From Neokomagataea anthophila (GTDB taxonomy: Bacteria > Pseudomonadota > Alphaproteobacteria > Acetobacterales > Acetobacteraceae), in contig NZ_JAGRQH010000001.1 in NCBI RefSeq assembly GCF_018122595.1, positions 186,001 to 250,000 on the forward strand: 64,000 bases of DNA, in the 5' to 3' direction. Below, piece by piece: positions 1 through 8,895 of this stretch (position 1 is the first letter of the stretch; the number at the start of each line of letters is the position of its first letter). The translations under genes were made by a program, and so were the position numbers. The notes beneath the pieces were generated by a model. The model searched no databases. It saw nothing but the letters and a program-made list of their open reading frames with translations, and was not told the origin of the DNA.

Positions 1-561
1 GGACTTGGGCTCTCTCTCAGTGGGCATGTAGCGCGCGCTATTGCGCAAGGCACTCCCGTCAGTACGGAGAGTTTTCTCCTCACAACGAATGGCTGGGTTC
101 CCAACAACCAAAAACTCCCAGTCATCGTGTACCGCAACGCTCTCAGCACCAATGCCCCCGACCCCGCCAGTACATTTGAAGAGCTATTTCAAACCAATGG
201 CTGGCCCCCTCAATGGCGCAATGGCGTTTATCCTTTTCACCATTACCACACAGAAGGCCATGAGGTTTTGGGCATTTATAGTGGCTCAGCACAACTCATG
301 ATCGGCGGCCCATCCGCCCGGAAAATGGACGTCCATGCAGGAGACATTCTGCTGCTCCCGGCAGGCACAGGCCATATGAAAATCTCCGCCGATAATCAGT
401 TCGGTGTTGTCGGTGCATATCCACCTGACCAGAGCTTTGACATTGTCCGCAAAGCCCCAAGCGATGCACAATTACAACGCCTCACTAAACTTTCTTTTCC
501 CACCACAGACCCAGTGTGTGGACAGGACGGCCCTGTTCCACATGACTGGCATTATGGGTGA
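1..561 (+). CDS. Cupin-domain protein with a Tat/Sec-like signal, 5'-truncated by the window edge
   Basis: The reading frame is open from base 1 with no start codon before a GTG at 127, so the gene begins outside the window. The visible N-terminus (GLGLSLSGHVARAIAQG) looks like the hydrophobic core and cleavage region of a secretion signal, ending in an A-x-A site. The mature part resembles YjlB-type cupins: an N-terminal TTNGWVPNN stretch, then the metal-binding cupin motif HHYHTEGHEVLG and the second cupin motif around GDILLLPAGTGHMKI, which supplies another histidine. The substrate is unknown. Its TGA stop is followed directly by the ATG of the next gene, so the two are probably cotranscribed. 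Starting at the GTG would lose the conserved N-terminal stretch, so that start is unlikely. Confidence 0.75.
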   Translation, partial: GLGLSLSGHVARAIAQGTPVSTESFLLTTNGWVPNNQKLPVIVYRNALSTNAPDPASTFEELFQTNGWPPQWRNGVYPFHHYHTEGHEVLGIYSGSAQLMIGGPSARKMDVHAGDILLLPAGTGHMKISADNQFGVVGAYPPDQSFDIVRKAPSDAQLQRLTKLSFPTTDPVCGQDGPVPHDWHYG

Positions 562-1290
562 ATGACCATGCTGAAACGTCGTACCGTCCTACGCAACACT
601 CTCCTCGGTGCTGTAATGAGTGCTGCCGCCGCCACACTGCCAGTACACGCTCAAGCAGCAGCCCATCCGCTGAAAATTGGCATCATTGGCGCTGGTGACG
701 TCGCTCAAACTCTTGGTGGCCTACTGATCAAAGCAGGACATCCCATCATGCTCTCCGCCCGCAATGTCCAAGAGGCACAATCCGCTGCGGCAGAACTCGG
801 TTCACTCGCTTCCGCCGGAACTCCCAACGACGCCGCCAATTTTGGTGACGTTGTTATTCTTGCTGTACCGTATAAAGCCATGCCATCCGTCGGCCAAAAG
901 CTAAGCCCACTCCTGCACGGTAAAACCCTCATTGATGCAACAAACGCTTATTGGTTCCGCGATGGAAGCCTTGCCGAACAAGCAAATGAAAAAGGGATTG
1001 GTGTGCTAAGCCAAAGCTATTTCCCCGGCGCAGTTTTAATACGTGCATTTAATTCCATTGATATGGCTGTTTTACGTTCTGAAGCCTTTCGTTCCCCGCC
1101 ACGGCTAGCGGTCCCCATCGCTGGAGACTCTCTAAACGCCGTCAAAACCGTCCAAAACCTTGCAACCGAGATGGGTTTTGACCCTGTCCTCACTGGTGGC
1201 CTTGCCTCCGCAACACTCTTCCAATCCGGTCATCCTGGCTTTGAAGTCAAAGACGACGTCAACGGCCTAAAACGCGCATTGGGTCTTTAA
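562..1290 (+). CDS. Exported NADP-binding protein, F420-dependent NADP reductase-like
   Basis: This 242-residue protein starts with a twin-arginine type signal (KRRTVLRNTLLGAVMSAAAATLPVHAQA), with probable cleavage near residue 32. A Rossmann fold follows with the dinucleotide motif GIIGAGDVAQTLGG. Overall it looks like the COG2085 / F420-dependent NADP oxidoreductase-like family. Acetic acid bacteria are not known for F420, so NADP is the likelier cofactor and the true reaction is unknown. A Tat signal would fit export after cytoplasmic folding with a bound nucleotide. The gene abuts the cupin gene without a gap, which suggests a joint periplasmic role. An alternative ATG lies two codons further on (568). 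Confidence 0.7.
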   Translation: MTMLKRRTVLRNTLLGAVMSAAAATLPVHAQAAAHPLKIGIIGAGDVAQTLGGLLIKAGHPIMLSARNVQEAQSAAAELGSLASAGTPNDAANFGDVVILAVPYKAMPSVGQKLSPLLHGKTLIDATNAYWFRDGSLAEQANEKGIGVLSQSYFPGAVLIRAFNSIDMAVLRSEAFRSPPRLAVPIAGDSLNAVKTVQNLATEMGFDPVLTGGLASATLFQSGHPGFEVKDDVNGLKRALGL

Positions 1291-1436
1291 AAGCAGCACC
1301 GCATCGTAGTGCCGTGAGCGAGCCACTCAGCAGCTTACGGCACATCATAATAAACGCACCCCGCCTCTTTCTCAGAACCAACAAGACAACGCGTAACCTC
1401 TATTCGCATGCTGCAAAATCATGCACTGTCATCATC

Positions 1437-2318
1437 ATGCGCGTACTCTCCACCCTCACAGCCTTCCTGCTTTCAAGCGTTGTCGCCCATGCGGCAGCGG
1501 AAAGCCCTACGGATATCATTGCCCATGCTCCACAAAGCGCATGGCGAACAATCCCGCCGGAGCAACTCTTGCTCATGACCATGGGGAATGGTCGGCACGT
1601 CCTCATTGCCCTTGCGCCTGATTTTGCCCCCACACATGTTGCCAATATTCTTGAACTGACACGAGCCCACGCATGGGACGCAGGCGCTATCATCCGCGTA
1701 CAAGAAAATTATGTTGTGCAATGGCGCGTCCATAACGAACAGACACCTCCACCCCAGCACTTTGTTACACAGCCCGCAGCAGAATATGACCGCCCCCTCA
1801 CGGGCCTCTCATTTCATCCTCTCACGACACCAGACCCCTACGCCCCACAAGCAGGCTTTGCCTCCGAATGGGCCATCGGAACGGACGGAACACACGCTTG
1901 GCCCGCCCAATGTTACGGTACCATCGGCGTAGCACGAGGCATGCCACCCGATACAGGTGACGGACGCGAACTCTATGTTATCAACGGTGAAGCCCCACGC
2001 CAACTTGACCGCAACCTCGCCGTGGTTGGGCGCGTCCTCACAGGAATGGAAAATTTAAATGCACTACCACGAGGGACGGGCCCTTTAGGCTTTTATACAA
2101 AGCCCAACCAAAACATGCCGATCAAAAACATAAAGCTCGTCGTAGATTTACCACCAGAAAAACGCCCACGCATACAAGTCATGCGCACCGACAGCGCTGC
2201 TTTCGATCACTATCTCGCAGCACGTGCCGCACGGACAGAGGCGTTTTTTGTCCATGCAGCACATGGAGTCGCTTTATGTAACGTGCCCATTCCATCACGA
2301 GAAATCGCCACGCCATAA
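1437..2318 (+). CDS. Secreted cyclophilin-type peptidyl-prolyl cis-trans isomerase
   Basis: I place the start at ATG 1437, giving 293 residues, because MRVLSTLTAFLLSSVVAHAAAES is a classical Sec signal peptide; the same frame extends up to a GTG at 1314 but that part looks non-coding. The mature protein has a divergent cyclophilin domain: strand 1 around LLMTMGNGRHVLIALAPDFA, the region IIRVQENYVVQW that corresponds to the family HRVIxxFMxQG motif (Arg and Gln kept, the central Phe replaced), GTIGVARG for the GxxSMA-like strand, and a C-terminal NLAVVGRVLTGMENL. Such proteins assist folding in the periplasm. The replaced active-site Phe may lower isomerase activity. It is convergent with ppx. 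Confidence 0.7.
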   Translation: MRVLSTLTAFLLSSVVAHAAAESPTDIIAHAPQSAWRTIPPEQLLLMTMGNGRHVLIALAPDFAPTHVANILELTRAHAWDAGAIIRVQENYVVQWRVHNEQTPPPQHFVTQPAAEYDRPLTGLSFHPLTTPDPYAPQAGFASEWAIGTDGTHAWPAQCYGTIGVARGMPPDTGDGRELYVINGEAPRQLDRNLAVVGRVLTGMENLNALPRGTGPLGFYTKPNQNMPIKNIKLVVDLPPEKRPRIQVMRTDSAAFDHYLAARAARTEAFFVHAAHGVALCNVPIPSREIATP

Positions 2319-2362
2319 AACGAGATCGCCACAAAAAAGCCGTTTTTTAAACACCACCCGAA

Positions 2363-2390
2363 CTCATGCCATTTCAATAAATGGCATGAG
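2363..2390. terminator. Perfect 12-bp hairpin between convergent genes
   Basis: Arms CTCATGCCATTT and AAATGGCATGAG flank a four-base loop between the convergent cyclophilin and ppx stop codons. There is no T-run on either side, so it may be a transcript 3'-end stabiliser rather than a typical intrinsic terminator. Confidence 0.5.
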
Positions 2391-2403
2391 AGTAATCAAC
2401 CTC

Positions 2404-3882
2404 TTACTCTTCGCGCATTTCTGCGTTCAAACCCATAATATGAGCCAGCCGCTCTAATCGACGCCGAACATTGCTGCCTGCTGCCCGCACTGACCGTGCG
2501 CCGAGGATAAGCACAAGCGTCTCTTCTTCAACCAGAATACGGCATTCTTCCAGTAAGATCGTCGTCCCTGCACATAACGCATAAGCAAGACGTAATACCT
2601 GCCCCAAACGGGTCGCGCGCTCTATTTCCGTACGCGAGAGCAAATAACGCGACGGTTCAATCAAAGTAGAATCTGTTGCCGCTTCATAACGCACCGCTAG
2701 GGTAAGACCAATAAATGCCCGCGCACTATGCTCAAACCCAACACCATAACAGTGCATCACGCGCTGGTAGGTTTGCTCAGCGCGATACTCTGGATGATCA
2801 TACGACCCAATATCTGACAGCGTACATGCCAAGGTCCGTAAACGTTTCTGCGCCGGTGTCTCCCCCGGGAAGAGCGGTGCTGTCCATCCCACCAGCTCCT
2901 GAGACAATGCTGGATTCCGCGCCAAACGCCCTGCCATTTCATCAGCCAGAGCCGTCATTGGGTCATCACCCGCAACCGATGATGCCACGTGCTTCATATA
3001 CCAGCCTTCACGCAGGCCATCGATGCTGAATACAACCTTAGATGGGCGCACACGCTCCATCAGGCTCCGCAAAACAGTCGCAGCAAACGGCGCATCTGCT
3101 AAACGTTTACGCGGCGTATTCGGTAATTTTTCAAGCGTACGCCGTGGCGCATCCACAACCCAATCCACCATCTCCCGGCATTCACCTTCAGACATGGTAA
3201 AAAGATGCACGAGGCTTAGAGGATAACGCGTACGCGCTATCTGCAAACGCGCCAAAGCACGGAAAGCCCCACCTACCAGATAAAGAGGCCGCCCCGTCAT
3301 CCCGGGCAACCAATTCACTTCCGCGAGCATTTCATCCGCAATTTCACGCGCACGCTCCACACTACCCTGCGCCCGGTCCTGCAACCGAATAACGCCGAGC
3401 TTTGTCGTCACCGCTTCATGATACTGACTATCTGCCACATGGATGAGTTCCAAAGAACCACCGCCAATATCCGCTACCAAGCCATTGGCCGTTGGTAGCG
3501 AACACAGCACACCACGGGCAGCATAATCTGCCTCCTCAGTGCCTTCGAGAACCCGAATAGTCACACCCGGCATACGCGCACGAATGGCCGAAACAAAGTC
3601 CGGACCATTGCTCGCATCACGCACAGCCGCCGTTGCGACAACCTCAAACGGTTCCGCACCCATGGCCCGCGCCACAGTATGGAACCGTCCAAGAACGTCC
3701 ATCGCAAGAGCGACGCCCTCTTCATTAAGACGGCCACTCGCGTCCAGTCCGCGACCAAGCTTAAGCGTAACTTTCTCGTTGAAAATAGGCAGCGGGTTGC
3801 GCACCACGCCCTCAAAAACAACAAGACGAACCGAGTTCGAACCGAGGTCAACAATTGCTGAACGCTGAGTGAAAGGAGGCAT
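2404..3882 (-). CDS. ppx: Exopolyphosphatase / guanosine pentaphosphatase (Ppx/GppA family)
   Basis: The 492-residue protein starts with the actin-like phosphate-1 motif VDLGSNSVRLVVFEG (residues about 11-25), and carries the phosphate-2 loop ADIGGGSLELIHV near residue 140. The C-terminal half matches the HD-like domain of long Ppx/GppA proteins. Known function: processive release of phosphate from inorganic polyphosphate, in some members also pppGpp hydrolysis. It lies 19 bases downstream of the polyphosphate kinase gene on the same strand, so synthesis and breakdown of polyphosphate are encoded in one operon. No clear Shine-Dalgarno precedes the ATG; translation may be coupled to ppk. Confidence 0.9.
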   Translation of the reverse strand: MPPFTQRSAIVDLGSNSVRLVVFEGVVRNPLPIFNEKVTLKLGRGLDASGRLNEEGVALAMDVLGRFHTVARAMGAEPFEVVATAAVRDASNGPDFVSAIRARMPGVTIRVLEGTEEADYAARGVLCSLPTANGLVADIGGGSLELIHVADSQYHEAVTTKLGVIRLQDRAQGSVERAREIADEMLAEVNWLPGMTGRPLYLVGGAFRALARLQIARTRYPLSLVHLFTMSEGECREMVDWVVDAPRRTLEKLPNTPRKRLADAPFAATVLRSLMERVRPSKVVFSIDGLREGWYMKHVASSVAGDDPMTALADEMAGRLARNPALSQELVGWTAPLFPGETPAQKRLRTLACTLSDIGSYDHPEYRAEQTYQRVMHCYGVGFEHSARAFIGLTLAVRYEAATDSTLIEPSRYLLSRTEIERATRLGQVLRLAYALCAGTTILLEECRILVEEETLVLILGARSVRAAGSNVRRRLERLAHIMGLNAEMREE

Positions 3883-3901
3883 TATCGTCAGTCTTTACAG
3901 T

Positions 3902-6217
3902 TCAATCTTCGAGAACACGGTCTTGTCGTTCACGCGGCAAACGGCTTTCTGGCAAAGCCTTTTCCCGTGCGGCAGAACCACGCCCAGACAGTGAAGGGTT
4001 ATGCATAAAATAGTCATGTGCCGAGAAAGGCTTACTCCCTGGCGCGACACGATGCCAACTCCCATCTTTCGACAGTGTCCAGCTTTGCAGCGTGTCTTTC
4101 AGATTAACCGTCATAATCTGACCCAAAATCTGCGCATGAACGGTTGTGTTCGTAATGGGCACCAGCGTTTCTACGCGCCAATCCATGTTACGCACCATCC
4201 AATCCGCAGATGAGATATAAACCTTAGCCTGATGCGACGGCATACGATGGCCATTACCGAACGCATAAATACGAGAATGCTCAAGAAAACGGCCCACAAT
4301 GGACTTGATCTCAATGTTTTCCGATAGACCCGGCACACCTGGTCGCAAGCAGCAAATGCCACGGATAACACCAACAACCTTCACGCCAGCCTGAGATGCT
4401 TCATACAAAATATCAATCAACTCAGCATCAACAAGGCTGTTCATCTTCAGCCAGATTTTGGCCGGACGCCCCGCTTTCGCATGCTCGATTTCTTCACGAA
4501 TCAACGCTTCCAAGGTTGAACGTGTCGTCATCGGAGAGAAAGCCAACGCATCCATCTTCTCCGGCGTTGCGTAGCCCGTCATGTAATTGAACAAGCGTGC
4601 CGAGTCAGATGCCAAGGTACGATCACACGTAAAGAAGGAAAGGTCCGTGTAAATCCGAGCGGTAATCGGGTGGTAATTACCCGTACCAAAATGCGCGTAG
4701 GAGCGCAGGTTATTACCTTCCCGACGGACCACCAAGCTCAACTTGGCATGCGTTTTCAGATGCGTGAACCCGAAGACAACCTGTACCCCTGCGGCTTCCA
4801 ACGCACGGGACAAGCGGATATTGGCTTCTTCATCAAAACGCGCCCGCAATTCCACCATTGCTGTGACGGACTTACCAGATTCCGCAGCCTCAATCAGGGC
4901 CTGCACAATTGGACTGTCACGAGACGTACGATATAATGTTTGCTTAATGGACAGAACATTCGGGTCCCGCGCAGCCTGACGCAGGAACTGCACCACCACA
5001 TCAAAGCTCTCAAACGGGTGATGAACGACTATATCTTTCGCACGAATGGCCGCGAAGCAATCTCCATCATAATCCAAAATCCGCTCAGGGAAACGCGGCG
5101 TATAGGATGGGAACACCAAGTCTGAGCGGTCATCCACAATCAATTGCTTCAGATCAACCACCCCGACAAAACCGGGCAGCACCATCACATCTTCATCGCC
5201 AACGCCGAGCTCTTCACCCAATTCGCGGCCCAGATCTTCCGGCAGGCGGCGGTCCAACGCCAGATGGATGCCTACACCACGACGGCGCTGCTTCAGAGCC
5301 GTCTCATACGAGCGGACCAAATCTTCGGCTTCATCTTCGAACTCAACATCCGTATCGCGGATAATCCGCAACACGCCAGCTTCCCCAATGATCAAACCTG
5401 GGAACAAACGGCTAGCGAACAGACGGATCAAATCTTCCAGAAGGATAAAGCGGATTTCGCTCGTCGCTTTCCCTTCCTCGTCAAGTCGAGCAGGCAGACG
5501 CACCAGACGCGGCAATTGCGTCGGCAGGAGCACCAAACCATCCATCACGGGCCCACCAGTGGTTTCATCTTTCAGACGAAGAACCAAGGCGAGACCCATA
5601 TTCGGGATAAACGGCAAAGGATGCGAAGGATCAACAGCCAAAGGCGTCAGAACAGGGAAAACCCGCTCGTCAAAAATCGTTGAAAGCTGCGCATAATCCG
5701 CTTCATCCAACGTGTCCGGAGAGAGGATGCTAATCCCCGTTTCTTTCAACTCCGCTTCCAGAATACCCCAAACCCGTTGCTGCTCTTCCATCAGGAAGCG
5801 GGCTTTTTTCCGAATCGCGGCTAGTTGCTGAGCCGGTGCCAGACCATCAGGGCTGCGTACCACCATGCCTTCACGGACTTGTCCTACCAAACCCGCAACA
5901 CGTACGGAGTAGAACTCATCCAGATTGCTTGCACTGATTGACAGAAATCGTACCCGCTCAAGCAGAGGGTTCTTGAGGCTCTCCGCCTCCTCAATCACGC
6001 GTTGGTTAAAGTCCAACCATGACACTTCACGGTTCAAAAAGCGTTCTGGAGACGTCCGCATTGCAGCATAATCCTGTACAGTCTTAGGGCTGGTCCGCCT
6101 CCGGGTCGTCCGCGTTGATGCCCCGCGCGTACGGGGTGTCGTTGCAGGCTTAGTGCTCGTTGACGTTGTACGACTACGCGTACGGCGCGGAGCGGGCTTT
6201 TTATCATCTGTCGTCAC
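3902..6217 (-). CDS. ppk: Polyphosphate kinase 1
   Basis: The start is set at GTG 6217 (771 residues), preceded by a GAAAG element eight bases away; the frame also contains a TTG at 6268. PPK1 features are plain: the N-domain [20 protein letters not shown], the phosphorylated-histidine region [17 protein letters not shown], and the second phosphotransfer motif [13 protein letters not shown] near the C-terminus. It polymerises the gamma phosphate of ATP into polyphosphate, reversibly, at the membrane face. The first about 45 residues are an unusual Arg/Thr/Ser-rich, probably disordered tail absent from most PPK1 proteins. The hdaA gene lies 128 bases upstream on the same strand. Confidence 0.92.
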   Translation of the reverse strand: MTTDDKKPAPRRTRSRTTSTSTKPATTPRTRGASTRTTRRRTSPKTVQDYAAMRTSPERFLNREVSWLDFNQRVIEEAESLKNPLLERVRFLSISASNLDEFYSVRVAGLVGQVREGMVVRSPDGLAPAQQLAAIRKKARFLMEEQQRVWGILEAELKETGISILSPDTLDEADYAQLSTIFDERVFPVLTPLAVDPSHPLPFIPNMGLALVLRLKDETTGGPVMDGLVLLPTQLPRLVRLPARLDEEGKATSEIRFILLEDLIRLFASRLFPGLIIGEAGVLRIIRDTDVEFEDEAEDLVRSYETALKQRRRGVGIHLALDRRLPEDLGRELGEELGVGDEDVMVLPGFVGVVDLKQLIVDDRSDLVFPSYTPRFPERILDYDGDCFAAIRAKDIVVHHPFESFDVVVQFLRQAARDPNVLSIKQTLYRTSRDSPIVQALIEAAESGKSVTAMVELRARFDEEANIRLSRALEAAGVQVVFGFTHLKTHAKLSLVVRREGNNLRSYAHFGTGNYHPITARIYTDLSFFTCDRTLASDSARLFNYMTGYATPEKMDALAFSPMTTRSTLEALIREEIEHAKAGRPAKIWLKMNSLVDAELIDILYEASQAGVKVVGVIRGICCLRPGVPGLSENIEIKSIVGRFLEHSRIYAFGNGHRMPSHQAKVYISSADWMVRNMDWRVETLVPITNTTVHAQILGQIMTVNLKDTLQSWTLSKDGSWHRVAPGSKPFSAHDYFMHNPSLSGRGSAAREKALPESRLPRERQDRVLED

Positions 6218-6345
6218 GTTAAAATCTTTCCCGGGACCTGGAGGAACGGCGCTGCAAAAGCTGCTCAATATATGCCGATGTTGTCAAACGTAGGTTTCGT
6301 GTCACACAATATTCCCCACTCTCCAAGCATCAACCCCTTAAATTT

Positions 6346-7047
6346 TTACTCATCGGGTTGCAGGAGGTCCGGCAGCACAGACAGCGCCAATGCGCGCGTA
6401 ATCGGTGTACCTTTTGCCAATGCGGCGTCATCCAAACGTTGTACCGCTTCAACCAGCGCGTCTCCCGTCCGAGGCAAATGCCGCCATAACCAATCTGTCA
6501 CTTGCTGCGACACAACAAGCTGCCGCCCCGCCAAAAGCGACAGCAGAAGACGGGCCCGCAATTCATCTTCCGGCTCAGAGGTCGCCGTTGTCGCGGTCGC
6601 GCGCAAACGGCTTGCCAAATCAGGCAACACACACACCGTTCGTGAAGGCGGCAAACGCCCCACCATCAACACACGATCACCAAAAGCCAAAGCATCATTC
6701 AGAAGATGTAATAATGTGGCTTCATCACCCGCTTGGTCAGCATTATCAATAGCAACGTGCCCAGCCACACGCACCCGCTCGTTTTTCGCTTCCGCGATAA
6801 AATCACGGGCATTCAAAATCGTCGCCGAATGTTGGGCAGCCCACATCGTCAATAAATGCGTTTTTCCAGTACCGGGTGCACCCCAGAGCCATAACCGGCC
6901 ATCTGGCCATTTAGGGCGCGCCAACCACGCACGCGCTGCAACATTGGAAGGTGCCGGGATAAACCGCTCTGCCGTTAATGCGCTATGCCGCGCCAGCGAG
7001 AACGCTAACTGCTCGCCCCTCCCATCTGCCCGTCCAGACCTGCTCAC
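6346..7047 (-). CDS. hdaA: HdaA-like DnaA-related regulator of replication initiation
   Basis: I choose GTG 7047 because a strong GAGGA lies six bases before it. This gives 233 residues, the usual HdaA size; a longer frame reaches an ATG at 7167 but adds an atypical tail. Soon after this start comes EQLAFSL, a plausible sliding-clamp binding motif of the QL(S/P)LPL type. A DnaA-like AAA+ domain follows: WLWGAPGTGKTHLL (Walker A), VAIDNAD (Walker B) and the sensor region DLASRLRA. The protein lacks the DnaA domain IV DNA-binding helices. In Caulobacter, HdaA with the clamp promotes DnaA-ATP hydrolysis and limits re-initiation. Divergence from purM and the downstream ppk match a common alphaproteobacterial order. 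Confidence 0.85.
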   Translation of the reverse strand: MSRSGRADGRGEQLAFSLARHSALTAERFIPAPSNVAARAWLARPKWPDGRLWLWGAPGTGKTHLLTMWAAQHSATILNARDFIAEAKNERVRVAGHVAIDNADQAGDEATLLHLLNDALAFGDRVLMVGRLPPSRTVCVLPDLASRLRATATTATSEPEDELRARLLLSLLAGRQLVVSQQVTDWLWRHLPRTGDALVEAVQRLDDAALAKGTPITRALALSVLPDLLQPDE

Positions 7048-7062
7048 TCTTGTTCCTCGGTC
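7047..7062 (-). promoter_or_regulatory. Shine-Dalgarno that fixes the hdaA GTG start
   Basis: On the minus strand GAGGA is followed by six bases and GTG. This is the only good ribosome-binding site in the 5' part of the frame, and it puts the clamp-binding motif close to the N-terminus, as in known Hda proteins. Confidence 0.6.
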
Positions 7063-7083
7063 CCGCAGGATTGTTGCAATTGC

Positions 7084-7099
7084 ACCATCATTTGATGGT
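7084..7099. repeat. 7-2-7 dyad in the hdaA/purM divergent promoter region
   Basis: ACCATCA-TT-TGATGGT is a perfect inverted repeat inside the 161-bp divergent intergenic region. The position suits an operator acting on purM, hdaA or both. No known regulator can be named from the sequence. Confidence 0.35.
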
Positions 7100-7208
7100 C
7101 TTAGCACCCATTTTGCCGGAAGTGTAATATCCTCATGCGTGTTGCGCGTTACACCGCCGCAAAGCAATGCTAGAAGGGCCCCACGTTCTTGACCCTCGGA
7201 GTGCTTTC

Positions 7209-8291
7209 ATGACCGACCAGTCCACCCCAAACTCGCCTGAACACACCACCACACAAGGAGCCAGCTACGCTCAGGCTGGGGTGGACATCGCTGCTGGTGA
7301 TGCTTTTGTTGACGAAATCAAGGCTGATGCAAAAGCAACGAACCGCCCCGGCACAATGGGGGGCTTGGGTGGTTTTGGCGCTCTGTTCGACCTGAAAGCC
7401 GCTGGTTTTAAAGATCCCGTTCTCGTCAGCTGCACTGACGGCGTTGGCACCAAACTCATGGTCGCCATTGAAACAGGCCAGCATGCCGATGTCGGCGTAG
7501 ATCTCGTCGCAATGTGCGTCAATGACCTCGTCGTCCAAGGGGCTACGCCGCTCTTCTTCCTTGATTATCTGGCAACAGGAAAGCTGGCGGTTCCTGATGC
7601 AGCAACCGTCGTTCGTGGCATTGCCCGTGCCTGCTCCGAATCAGGCTGTGCCCTCGTCGGCGGTGAAACGGCAGAAATGCCGGGCATGTATGCTCCCGGC
7701 CATTATGACCTCGCCGGGTTCAGCGTCGGTGCGGCGGAGCGTGATGCGCTTCTGCCCGCAGGTATCTGCGCAGGTGATACGCTAATCGGTCTGCCCTCAT
7801 CTGGCGTACACTCCAACGGCTTCTCATTAGTCCGCGAAGTGGTACGCATGTCTGGCCTCGCATGGGATGCACCCGCACCCTTCGCTGAAGGAAAGACCTT
7901 GGCTGAAGCGCTTCTTACGCCAACCAAGCTCTATGTCCGCACGGTTCTGGACCTACATGCTGCAAACCTTCTGCATGGTTGCGCCCATATCACAGGCGGT
8001 GGCCTGCCAGGCAACCTGCCGCGCGTCTTACCAAAAGGTCTGGGCGTAGAGGTCAATGGCAGCGCATGGGCCATCCCACCTGTCTTCCAGTGGCTGGCAC
8101 AAACCGGCAAGGTCGCTACGGACGAAATGCTCCGCGTCTTTAACTGTGGCGTCGGCATGGTTCTCGTCACGCCAGAACCTGAGAAGGTCCTCGCCAAGCT
8201 GGAAGAACGCGGCGAAACAGGCTTCGTCATGGGCAAAATTGTCGAAAGCGAAACCGAATACAGCCTCACAGCACCGGTCTCCTTCGACTAA
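7209..8291 (+). CDS. purM: Phosphoribosylformylglycinamidine cyclo-ligase (AIR synthetase)
   Basis: The start is ATG 7209, seven bases after GGAG, giving 360 residues. Diagnostic PurM motifs are present: [18 protein letters not shown], the ATP-binding [10 protein letters not shown], the glycine-rich [11 protein letters not shown], and the C-terminal [10 protein letters not shown]. It closes the imidazole ring of FGAM with ATP to give AIR, step 5 of de novo purine synthesis in the cytoplasm. A 15-residue Gln/Thr-rich leader precedes the conserved SYAQAGVDI core. Its TAA overlaps the ATG of purN by one base, a sign of translational coupling. Confidence 0.95.
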   Translation: MTDQSTPNSPEHTTTQGASYAQAGVDIAAGDAFVDEIKADAKATNRPGTMGGLGGFGALFDLKAAGFKDPVLVSCTDGVGTKLMVAIETGQHADVGVDLVAMCVNDLVVQGATPLFFLDYLATGKLAVPDAATVVRGIARACSESGCALVGGETAEMPGMYAPGHYDLAGFSVGAAERDALLPAGICAGDTLIGLPSSGVHSNGFSLVREVVRMSGLAWDAPAPFAEGKTLAEALLTPTKLYVRTVLDLHAANLLHGCAHITGGGLPGNLPRVLPKGLGVEVNGSAWAIPPVFQWLAQTGKVATDEMLRVFNCGVGMVLVTPEPEKVLAKLEERGETGFVMGKIVESETEYSLTAPVSFD

Positions 8292-8869
8292 TGACCACCA
8301 GTAAAACCCCCATTGCAATCTTGATCAGCGGGCGCGGCAGTAACATGCGCGCCCTGATTGATGCGTGTGCTCGCCCCGATTTTCCAGCCCGTATTGCTCT
8401 CGTCCTCAGCAACCGCCCGGATGCTCCGGGGTTGCAAGTCGCGGCTGATGCTGGCCTCGAAACCCTTGCGATTGATCACAAACTGTTTGGGAAAGATCGC
8501 GAAGCACATGAACGCGTTGTCCACGACGCGCTTCAAAAAGCAGGCATCCACGTCATCTGCCTTGCTGGTTATATGCGCGTCCTAACGCCCTTTTTGGTGA
8601 CCGCTTGGGAGGGGAAAATGCTCAATATCCACCCTTCTCTGCTGCCAAAATTTCCAGGACTACACACCCATGAGCGCGCCATTGCCGAAGGCGAAGCCGA
8701 GCATGGATGCACCGTTCACCTTGTTACCGCTGGCGTAGATGAAGGCCCCATCCTCGGCCAAGCACGCGTGCCCGTGCTCAAAAGTGATACGCCAGACAGC
8801 CTAGCCGCCCGCGTACTTGAGCAAGAACACACACTATATCCAAACGTCCTCAAAACGTTTTTAGCGTAA
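8291..8869 (+). CDS. purN: Phosphoribosylglycinamide formyltransferase
   Basis: This 192-residue GART has the N-terminal phosphate-binding ILISGRGSNMRALIDA, the catalytic NIHPSLLPKFPGLHTHERAI (Asn and His of the active site) and the family Asp region GCTVHLVTAGVDEGPIL. It transfers a formyl group from 10-formyl-tetrahydrofolate to GAR in the third step of purine synthesis. The length is normal for the family and the gene overlaps purM by one base. Confidence 0.95.
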   Translation: MTTSKTPIAILISGRGSNMRALIDACARPDFPARIALVLSNRPDAPGLQVAADAGLETLAIDHKLFGKDREAHERVVHDALQKAGIHVICLAGYMRVLTPFLVTAWEGKMLNIHPSLLPKFPGLHTHERAIAEGEAEHGCTVHLVTAGVDEGPILGQARVPVLKSDTPDSLAARVLEQEHTLYPNVLKTFLA

Positions 8870-8895
8870 AAACTCTTAGAAAGCCGACACCGTCT

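Noticed and set aside
1314-1436. Upstream extension of the cyclophilin gene
   Set aside because: Starting at ATG 1437 gives a proper signal peptide at the N-terminus; the 41 extra residues would bury it.
7048-7167. Longer hdaA start at ATG 7167
   Set aside because: GTG 7047 has a strong Shine-Dalgarno and puts the clamp motif near the N-terminus; the extension would also cover the divergent promoter region.
6272-7192. Open frame of 306 codons on the plus strand
   Set aside because: It is antisense to hdaA. The product is Ser/Ala/Arg-rich without any motif, while the minus strand has clear Walker motifs and a good ribosome site.
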